Origin: Calditrichota bacterium
GTDB lineage: Bacteria; Electryoneota; RPQS01
DNA length: 5,837 nucleotides
Assembly: GCA_020057985.1 (NCBI GenBank)
Contig: JAGVEU010000098.1
Span: 1-5,837, forward strand
Direction: 5' to 3'
The notes under the pieces were generated by a model. The model had not been told where the DNA came from. It searched no databases and worked only from the letters and a program-made list of their open reading frames with translations. Position numbers and translations under genes: made by a program. Within the stretch, counting starts at the first letter, position 1; each line of letters opens with the position of its first letter. Positions 1-5,258 of this stretch are shown in pieces.

Positions 1-1246
1 GAGCGCGTGTGATCGTATTTTCCAGTTCCCGCACATTCCCGGCCATGTGTAGGTCATCAAGTGTTGAAGGGCCTCCGGAGTCACGTCTGTCGGACCGCCG
101 AGGGATTGACGTCCCTTGCTGAGGAAATGGCGGACGAGGAGCGGAATATCCGGTAGTCGTTCATGGAGGGGCGGCACCCAGACCGTCAGTATATAGAGCC
201 GGAAATACAGGTCTTCACGAAATCGTCCGCTTCGAATCTCGTCCGGCATTTCCCTATTCGTGGCGGCAACAACCCGCACGTCGGCATGATGGGTTATCGT
301 GTCTCCCACCGCGCGATACTCGCCGTTTTGCAGAAAGCGCAGGACTTTCGACTGAATATTGAGGGGAATGTCCGCTACCTCATCGAGGAACAGAGTGCCG
401 CCTTGCACGGCGTCTACCAGACCTGGTTTGTTCGCAACGGCGCCCGTGAAGGCTCCCAGCTTATGTCCGAACAGCTCACTCTCGAAGATCTCGGGCGAGA
501 CGTTGCCACAGTACAGTGCTATGAATGGCTTCTAGGCACGGGACGAAACGTGATGGATTTCCCGCGCGACCAGTTCTTTTCCCGTGCCCGATTCCCCTTC
601 GATGAACACTGGGAGTTCAGTCTTGGCAATGCGATCAATCATGGAGTAGAGTTCCTGCATGGCCGATGAGGCGCCGATCAGTGCGCCTTTCCGCATTTCA
701 TTTCGATCCTTAAGCTCTTCGAGCGCGCGCCAAGCGCTATCATAGCGGCGGGCGTTCTCGATTGAGAGCATGGCAAGCGCCGCGAGGCTAGCCAACGCTC
801 CGAGGTTCTCTTCCTGAAACAGGTCCCGGTCACTGCGGCTGTCCAGATACACTACTCCTTCCACGCGATCTATCCCGATCAGGGGAATGGCTGCCGCCGC
901 GAGAATGTGCTGAAGGATAACGGAGGATTGGTGGAGAAAACGCGGATCGTTCCTGCGCGCTTTCGGTGAGAACCGGTCGTCGGCGCTCCATTGCGTTTTC
1001 GATCAGAGACTGCGTGATTGTTTCGAGCGTCGGGGCAGCTCCTTCGCCGCTATGTCGGGTGGCTGCAATCTGCAGTTGGTCACCGCCCGGACTGCGCAGA
1101 ATCACAAGGGAATTTTCCGCGTGCATGGTCTCAATTGCAACTGAAGTGACAGCATCGAGTACCTCCTGCAACGGACGAAGTTCGAGCAACTTGCGTCCGA
1201 CGTTCATGATCCGGTCGGTTGTCAGCAAAGCTGTTGGGTCAGTCAC
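1..1246 (-). pseudogene. Sigma-54-dependent transcriptional activator (GAF + AAA+), broken and running off the left edge
   Basis: Reconstructed across three lesions, this is an NtrC/FhlA-type enhancer-binding protein, which would use ATP to remodel sigma-54 RNA polymerase. Residues ~15-165 form a GAF-like sensor domain, starting at a GTG. The AAA+ domain follows: LIGASS, Walker A GESGTGKE (574-597), the sigma-54 contact loop GAFTGA (439-456), Walker B GGTLFLDE (379-402) and the arginine-finger segment GRFRED (211-228). The frame then reaches WPG, where family members continue NVRELEN. The lesions are a frameshift near 949, an in-frame TAG at 532-534 and a one-base deletion near 36/37. Several usually conserved positions also differ, for example LYC for VNC and VPPLHER for VPPLRER, which fits relaxed selection. 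The C-terminal Fis-type HTH would lie beyond the window. The start overlaps the upstream stop as GTGA, suggesting former translational coupling. The family call is firm; pseudogene status is very likely unless the lesions are assembly errors. Confidence 0.9.
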
Positions 1247-1604
1247 GGCAAGACTCCATGGAAAACTATGAACTCGCCCTCTTTGGAACGGGACGTATTC
1301 TCAAAGACGTCCTGTACCGTAAGCGTCCAGTAGTAGTCCCCGTCTTCGAGGGAGTCGGTAACGATCACGCGAGTTGTATCCGGCTGGAGTGAATCCGCTA
1401 TCCAGAAGACAGCCTCAAACTCCTGATCGAGAACTGTAACCACATAGGTGAACGGAAAGCTCGTCGTAAACCGCTGCCAAGCAAGTTCAGGAAAGGCCGA
1501 AGTAGTGTCGTTGCCACGCGGCGCCTCCAACTCAGGTGTGGATTCAATGACGCGAAAGAGATAAACCGGAGCGCGAGTGTACAGGCTATCGTGCGTGGTA
1601 AGAA
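1243..1604 (-). pseudogene. 3' fragment of an Ig/FN3-like domain gene, cut by an IS element
   Basis: An open frame runs from the IS boundary to a TGA at 1245-1243, about 120 codons, with no ATG and no good ribosome site at its head. Only TTG is available (1530), and the frame stays open upstream of it as far as the IS end, so the 5' part was probably lost. The residues suggest a beta-sandwich of the Ig/fibronectin-III type: a strand with Ala-Trp, then FPFTYVVTVLD, then the signature DGDYYWTLTVQD, then an Asn/Ser-rich turn and the final strand GEFIVF. Such domains are usual in exported or surface proteins. The role of the full protein cannot be told. Its stop overlaps the start of the sigma-54 activator, so the two were once co-transcribed. 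The domain call is a pattern judgement, not a database result. Confidence 0.65.
1254..1257 (-). promoter_or_regulatory. Ribosome binding site of the broken activator
   Basis: On the minus strand GGAG lies 7 bases before the GTG at 1246-1244. It sits inside the last codons of the upstream fragment and supports GTG as the original start, within the GTGA overlap. Confidence 0.55.
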
Positions 1605-1630
1605 TGGAGTTTACCCCAAAAACTGGACAG
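1605..1630. repeat. Surviving terminal inverted repeat of the IS3-family remnant
   Basis: The stretch has a TG start, a CCCC-AAAAA core and ends in CTGGACA, which fits IS3-family terminal repeats. It lies 10 to 35 bases beyond the transposase stop, as expected for the transposase-distal end. The exact first base is inferred, because the target duplication cannot be checked with the other end missing. Confidence 0.55.
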
Positions 1631-1639
1631 TTGGAAGTG

Positions 1640-1990
1640 TCACGTTAGTATCTGCGGGTGGGCTTGTTCTTGTTTTAGTTCGAACTTGACCGGGGGCACG
1701 TAGCCGATTGCCAAGTGCAGTCGTTTGCGGTTGTAGACGTCTTCGATGAAGTAAGGCAAGCGCGCCTGTGCCGCTTCGATGGTCTCGTAATTTGACAGGT
1801 AGACTTCTTCTTTTTTCAGGGCGGCCATGAAGCTTTTCGCTTGCGCGTTGTCGTAGGGGTTTCCGGTTCGGCTCATGCCGATCTGGAAGCCGTGGGCTTT
1901 GAGAACATTCGTGTAAGCATAGTTGGCATACTGGACTCCCTGATCGCTGTGGTAGAGGTAGCCGGAGGCAGCCTCTAATAGCTGAGGCTT
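1640..1990 (-). pseudogene. C-terminal fragment of IS3-family transposase (OrfB, rve integrase core)
   Basis: The fragment matches the end of the DDE/rve catalytic domain. In order it shows YHSDQGVQYA, carrying the second catalytic Asp, then SRTGNPYDNA, then EEVYLSNYET, then a C-terminal FIEDVYNRKRLHLAIGY-PPVKFE signature typical of IS3/IS150-like OrfB. Family members have Glu in the AESF motif, 35 residues after the second Asp. Here, at exactly that spacing, the motif reads AKSF, so the catalytic Glu is Lys. The first catalytic Asp and the N-terminal half are missing. An in-frame TGA at 1993-1991 closes the frame upstream. The internal ATG at 1876 is a Met inside the motif and not a real start. 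The fragment is dead both by truncation and by loss of the active-site residue. Confidence 0.88.
1970..1989. repeat. Small perfect inverted repeat at the IS breakpoint
   Basis: AGCCTC (1970-1975) and GAGGCT (1984-1989) form a perfect 6-bp stem around an 8-base loop. It sits where the transposase similarity ends and the AT-rich region begins. It may be incidental, or may mark the deletion junction. The following bases (TTTCAAAT) are a poor U-tract, so a terminator is not supported. Confidence 0.4.
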
Positions 1991-2218
1991 TCAAATATTC
2001 TGTCAAATAATTTTTGCAGAATAAGGAAAGAAACCTCCTGCTCGCGAAATTAGCCAATAGAGTGACATGAGGCTTCGAAATCACTTGAAGACCCAAAGTA
2101 CTTTTGTGAAATAATCCACGAGGACTCCTATTCGCAGGACATGGGTCAGTCTTGTTCTGGAACTTGTAAGGTGTTTATTTTGCTTGAAATACCAAATATG
2201 ATGCCCAATGGATAACTC

Positions 2219-2249
2219 TTGCATTATTACTCTGTTGTACACATATTAT
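2219..2249 (+). promoter_or_regulatory. Possible weak promoter for the modular surface protein gene
   Basis: TATTAT at 2244-2249 is one base from the TATAAT consensus, with TTGCAT at 2219-2224 as a poor -35 box at 19-base spacing. It lies about 90 bases before the start codon in AT-rich DNA. The -35 match is weak and the promoter consensus of this lineage is unknown, so this is only a candidate. Confidence 0.2.
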
Positions 2250-2327
2250 GCTGCACATCTTTTTCTCTTCCGTGCTTTTCAAATGTAAGATACCTTCCCA
2301 CATATCCATCCAATCACTCACCAACTC

Positions 2328-2333
2328 AAGGAG
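2328..2333 (+). promoter_or_regulatory. Ribosome binding site fixing the start of the 933-residue gene
   Basis: AAGGAG with an 8-base spacer precedes ATG 2342-2344. It decides the start: the same frame is open back to 2219, but only this ATG has a ribosome site and is followed at once by a clean signal peptide. Confidence 0.85.
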
Positions 2334-2341
2334 TTCAGATC

Positions 2342-5143
2342 ATGAAATCGCGACTCATTTTTCTGTTCACGTTCATCGCGGGGAGCGCATTTGCCGCCGT
2401 ACCGCAGCAAATCAATTATCAGGGCTATCTGGCGAGTTCGGACGGCACACCGTTGGATACAACTGTAGACATGACTTTCAAGCTTTACACCGATTCCACC
2501 ACAGGAAGTCTGCTGTGGACAGAAACTCGACCTTCCGTGACTGTCGCTGAGGGTCTCTTCAATGTTCGCCTCGGACAGATCACTGCACTTGGCGATAATG
2601 TTTTCAACAATACGCAAGTTTGGCTGGACATCGCCATCGGCAGCGACGCGGAAATGACTCCTCGCACACGCGTAGCTGCCGTGCCTTATGCGTTTCGTTC
2701 TGCTTACGCAGACACAGCAGGAGTGGCGCCTCCAAGTGGTGCAGCTGGTGGTGATTTGACCGGGACATATCCGAATCCAACGATTGCTAACAATGCCGTC
2801 ACGACGGCGAAAATCCAACCGAACGTGGTCAGCAGCGTGGACGGTGTCGCCAATGATGGTGCGGATATAGACCTCGTCGCCGGATCGAACATCTCCATTA
2901 CACCGAATGATACCAATAACACGATCACTATTGCAGCCACAGGGATTGGAACGGGAGACATCACGGCGGTGAATGCCGGTAGCGGCTTGACAGATGGTGG
3001 AACATCGGGTGATGTAACACTCAATGTGGGGGCTGGAACTGGTATATCGGTGAGTGCCGATTCAGTAGCTTTGGCAGCCAATTATGTAAATGGCAGTGCT
3101 TACGATGCACGATTCGTGAATGAAGCACAGAATAGCTCGATAACGAGCAGCATGATCACCGATGGACAGATCGCCAATGCTGATATTTCGCCCACTGCAG
3201 CCATTGACCCAGGCAAGATCACCGGTACAGCGTGGACTTCAAACAACGATGGTGCAGGTAGTGGACTTGATGCTGACAAGTTGGACGGCCTTGAGTCAAC
3301 CTCATTCCCACAACTTGCGGCAAGCCAGACTTGGTTAGGAGCGAATACCTTTTCGAGTGCTTCCAATCAATTCTCAGGTTCGGGTGCCAGTCTCACAAGT
3401 CTGAATGCAGGCAACGTCACCACGGGAACCCTGTCTGATGCGAGGCTCTCCAGCACCGTGACTGTGCAGGGAAACAACGTCAACGTGGCAAACGGACTCG
3501 TGAAACTCGATGCCTCGAGCCGCCTCCCTGCCGCAGACGGCAGTCAAGTCACTGCTCTGAATGCGGGCAATGTCACCACAGGAACTCTCCCTGATGCAAG
3601 GCTTTCCGGGTCTGTTACCGTACAAGGAAATAACTTCAATGCCGCCAATCAGCTTGTCAGATTGGACGCTTCGACTCGATTGCCTGCGGTTAATGGGAGC
3701 CTATTGACCAATGTCCCGCCGGGTCTCAACAGCATCAACGATTCACACATCATGTCTGGTGCGAACATTGCGCCTTCAAAGATTCTTGGTACGGCGTGGA
3801 CAAGTTCAAATGATGGTCATCTGAGTGGTCTGGATGCTGACCTGCTTGATGGCCAGCACGGATATGGTGCGAGTTGGAGTGGCAGTACGTCGGCAGTTGG
3901 TTTCACAATGACCAACAACTCCTCTTCCGGTCAGGAGTCGATAGCTTCAAAAGGCACCTGCAACCGATCAGGAATTCACGGTGATCATGCGGTCGGGGTT
4001 AACGGCGAAGCGAATGCAACTGGAGCGTGTGAAGCGATGGGAGGGCGTTTCTCGACGGGTTCCGGCGGGACAGAGTATCACGTCGGCGTTGCTGGATACA
4101 GTGATGGTGCTACTCCAAGTCCATTCTACAACGCAGGCGCTTATGGCTACGGCAAGAACACGTCGAGCGGTGCTGCGTACGGTGGATATTTTGAAACCTA
4201 TGACGGAGGAACAGGTACTCACTATGGAGTGTACGGCCTGAGCAGCAGTGGCTATGGCGTGTATGGCTCCAGCAGCAGCGGCGGCGGCGTCAGGGGAGTA
4301 AGCAGTAGCAGCGACGGCGTGTATGGCGAAAGCAACAGCAGCGGCGGCCACGGCGTGCAGGGAATAAACACCAGCAGCGGCAGCTATGGATATCTAGGTA
4401 AAAACGACGCCGGCGCGTTTGGTTACAGCAGCAGCGGCATCGGTGTGTATGGCGGAAGCACCAACAGCTACGGCGTCAGCGGATATAGCGACAATAGCGC
4501 CGGCGTCTATGGCAGCAGCGGCAGCAGCAGCGGCATCGGCGTGTATGGCTATAACCTCATCGGCGGCAATGCGGTGCGTTGCATAGGCAAATTCTATCAA
4601 GGATCGGGTGTGTTTGAAGCGCATCCCACCTCAACGACATGGACGACAAACAAACCAGCTACAGTGAAACTGAACAATGGCTCCAACGTGAAGCTTTTCG
4701 CTGAAGAGGCAACGGAGGTGTATTTCAGCGATTACGGCGAAGGCGATCTCGAAAAGGGCCGGGTACACATTGAACTTGACCAAACATTTCTGCAAACCGT
4801 CACCATTGATGCCCGACATCCGATGAAAGTGTTTGCGCAACTTGAAGGAGACTGCAACGGTGTCTTTGTGACGAACAAAACATCCACGAGCTTCGACGTG
4901 GTGGAGCTGCTGGGCGGCATTTCCGACGCACACTTCAGTTATCGAGTTGTATGCAAACGGAAGTATTATGAAGATGAGCGTCTGGCGACCGAAGAACAAG
5001 ATATCCAGTACAACACGCGGATGCTCCAAAAAGTCTGGCCTGAAGTCATAACTGAGCAACGAACGGAGCAGGAGAAGATGAAAGGCATGGAGCAACAGCG
5101 GTTAGAACAGGAGAAGAGGCCGGCGATGCCGGAGGGAAAGTAA
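2342..5143 (+). CDS. Exported modular surface protein with tail-fibre-like and GVYG repeats
   Basis: This encodes 933 residues. Residues 1-18 are a Sec signal peptide (K2/R4, hydrophobic core, cleavage after SAFA). Residues ~19-120 form an N-terminal domain with QINYQGYL, WTE, LFNVRLG and a closing VPYAF, a pattern common in exported FCB-type proteins. A GDLTGTYPNP motif (~137-146) and glycine-rich segments of the tail-fibre type follow. Next come a KI-GTAW...LDAD-LDG module (292-316), two 52-residue tandem repeats (354-457) and a second LDAD-LDG module (480-504). Residues ~544-737 are a Gly/Ser/Tyr tract of GVYG units. Residues ~771-881 form a compact C-terminal domain (EVYFSDYGEG, HIELD, HPMKVF, FSYRVV). 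The last ~50 residues are charged and Glu/Gln-rich. I see no catalytic motif, transmembrane anchor, S74 chaperone or known sorting signal. It probably acts outside the cytoplasm as a fibrous surface or adhesion protein. The gene is sure, the export likely and the role inferred. A similarly exported protein gene starts 115 bases downstream. Confidence 0.93.
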   Translation: MKSRLIFLFTFIAGSAFAAVPQQINYQGYLASSDGTPLDTTVDMTFKLYTDSTTGSLLWTETRPSVTVAEGLFNVRLGQITALGDNVFNNTQVWLDIAIGSDAEMTPRTRVAAVPYAFRSAYADTAGVAPPSGAAGGDLTGTYPNPTIANNAVTTAKIQPNVVSSVDGVANDGADIDLVAGSNISITPNDTNNTITIAATGIGTGDITAVNAGSGLTDGGTSGDVTLNVGAGTGISVSADSVALAANYVNGSAYDARFVNEAQNSSITSSMITDGQIANADISPTAAIDPGKITGTAWTSNNDGAGSGLDADKLDGLESTSFPQLAASQTWLGANTFSSASNQFSGSGASLTSLNAGNVTTGTLSDARLSSTVTVQGNNVNVANGLVKLDASSRLPAADGSQVTALNAGNVTTGTLPDARLSGSVTVQGNNFNAANQLVRLDASTRLPAVNGSLLTNVPPGLNSINDSHIMSGANIAPSKILGTAWTSSNDGHLSGLDADLLDGQHGYGASWSGSTSAVGFTMTNNSSSGQESIASKGTCNRSGIHGDHAVGVNGEANATGACEAMGGRFSTGSGGTEYHVGVAGYSDGATPSPFYNAGAYGYGKNTSSGAAYGGYFETYDGGTGTHYGVYGLSSSGYGVYGSSSSGGGVRGVSSSSDGVYGESNSSGGHGVQGINTSSGSYGYLGKNDAGAFGYSSSGIGVYGGSTNSYGVSGYSDNSAGVYGSSGSSSGIGVYGYNLIGGNAVRCIGKFYQGSGVFEAHPTSTTWTTNKPATVKLNNGSNVKLFAEEATEVYFSDYGEGDLEKGRVHIELDQTFLQTVTIDARHPMKVFAQLEGDCNGVFVTNKTSTSFDVVELLGGISDAHFSYRVVCKRKYYEDERLATEEQDIQYNTRMLQKVWPEVITEQRTEQEKMKGMEQQRLEQEKRPAMPEGK
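3215..3289 (+). repeat. LDAD-LDG module, copy A (25 codons)
   Basis: Codons 292-316 begin KITGTAWTS and end LDADKLDG. The segment matches the copy at 3779-3853 at 20 of 25 residues. 'LDADxLDG' segments are frequent in phage tail fibres and in bacterial fibre-like proteins. Confidence 0.8.
3401..3712 (+). repeat. Two tandem 52-residue repeats (156 bases each)
   Basis: Copy 1 is 3401-3556 and copy 2 is 3557-3712, with no spacer. Both open LNAGNVTTGTL, continue DARLS and VTVQGNN, and close with LDAS-RLPA. By hand count 39 of 52 residues agree, while many third-codon positions differ. This points to an old duplication that is still held in register. Confidence 0.88.
3779..3853 (+). repeat. LDAD-LDG module, copy B (25 codons)
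   Basis: Codons 480-504 begin KILGTAWTS and end LDADLLDG. This is the second copy of the module at 3215-3289, giving an A-B-B-A order around the 52-residue tandem pair. Confidence 0.8.
4223..4552 (+). repeat. Low-complexity Gly/Ser/Tyr repeat tract (GVYG units)
   Basis: Codons 628-737 hold about ten degenerate units of roughly 10-12 residues of the form GV(Y/R/Q/S)G followed by a Ser/Asn-rich SSSG linker. Serine is written mostly as AGC and glycine as GGC, giving AGC-AGC and GGC-GGC strings, whereas the rest of the gene uses a mixed set of serine codons. Weaker GxxG units precede it from about 3971. Confidence 0.85.
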
Positions 5144-5161
5144 GAGACAATGAAAGTCAGT

Positions 5162-5184
5162 GGGGGCAGTCCAATCTGACCCCC
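5162..5184. repeat. G/C-rich hairpin 1 in the gap between the two exported-protein genes
   Basis: GGGGG-CAG (5162-5169) pairs with CTG-(A)-CCCCC (5176-5184), leaving a 6-base loop and one bulged A. It lies 19 bases after the stop of the upstream gene. There is no T-run behind it, so it is not a standard intrinsic terminator. It may be a transcript-stabilising hairpin or part of a dispersed intergenic repeat. Confidence 0.5.
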
Positions 5185-5189
5185 CATAT

Positions 5190-5211
5190 CCCCCCCGCTA
5201 AAGCGGAGGGG
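5190..5211. repeat. C/G-rich hairpin 2 (CCGC-TAAA-GCGG core)
   Basis: CCCC-c-CCGC (5190-5198) pairs with GCGG-a-GGGG (5203-5211) around a TAAA loop with one C-A mismatch. A second G-run (5214-5217) follows instead of a T-run. From memory, CCCCC-GCTAAAGC-GGGG elements are common dispersed intergenic repeats in uncultured bacterial genomes, so a repeat family member is as likely as a terminator. Confidence 0.55.
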
Positions 5212-5244
5212 AAGGGGACCGTGAAAGCAGCAGTTTATACACCG

Positions 5245-5250
5245 AAAGGA
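5245..5250 (+). promoter_or_regulatory. Ribosome binding site of the FN3-domain gene
   Basis: AAAGGA lies 8 bases before ATG 5259-5261, a normal spacing. It supports a start just before the 7-base repeat, so the repeat is inside the reading frame. Confidence 0.7.
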
Positions 5251-5258
5251 AACTGACC

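Larger units (their letters stand above)
1605..1990 (-). mobile_element. Truncated IS3-family insertion sequence remnant
   Basis: This remnant keeps the downstream end of the transposase gene plus one terminus. The terminus at about 1605-1630 begins TGGAG, followed by TTTACCCCAAAAACTGGACA, the usual style of IS3-family ends (TG followed by CCCC, AAAA and TGGACA). I found no matching inverted copy near 1990 or further right, so the promoter, OrfA, most of OrfB and the other terminus are gone. The right boundary (about 1970-1990) is placed where similarity to transposase fades just before an in-frame TGA. The element cannot move on its own. Confidence 0.75.
1991..2341. other. AT-rich intergenic stretch without a recognisable gene
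   Basis: About 350 bases are visibly richer in A and T than either flank. Neither strand gives a protein I recognise: the short frames lack ribosome sites and family motifs. I see no second IS terminus, tRNA or array of repeats. It presumably holds the promoter and leader of the 933-residue gene that starts at 2342. On the minus strand a perfect TTGACA (2006-2001) points toward the IS fragment, but no good -10 follows at normal spacing. Confidence 0.6.

Noticed and set aside
163..669. A 168-codon plus-strand frame opposite the activator
   Set aside because: It is antisense to the conserved AAA+ motifs and has no family resemblance or ribosome site.
2001..2006. Perfect TTGACA on the minus strand reading toward the IS fragment
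   Set aside because: No acceptable -10 box lies 16-18 bases downstream; in AT-rich DNA a lone hexamer is expected by chance.
1611..2096. A 161-codon minus-strand frame covering the IS remnant
   Set aside because: It is a different frame from the recognisable transposase, Arg/Pro/Leu-rich with no motif, and its ATG lies in unrelated AT-rich DNA.
2203..2222. A sigma-54 (-24/-12) promoter, GG 2210-2211 and GC 2221-2222, which would link the activator to the surface gene
   Set aside because: The GG and GC are 9 bases apart where the class needs 10, and the rest of the -24 box does not match.
2219..2341. In-frame upstream extension of the 933-residue protein starting at ATG 2219
   Set aside because: The 41 extra residues lack a ribosome site and would bury the signal peptide. 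AAGGAG before 2342 and the clean signal peptide mark the real start.
3401..3712. Possible CRISPR-like or phage tail-fibre locus because of regular repeats and fibre motifs
   Set aside because: The repeats abut without spacers and are codon-phased inside one long gene, and no phage structural or cas genes are present.
3968..4624. Ala-rich minus-strand frames opposite the GVYG tract
   Set aside because: They are the complement of AGC/GGC repeats read as GCT/GCC; low-complexity mirrors, not genes.
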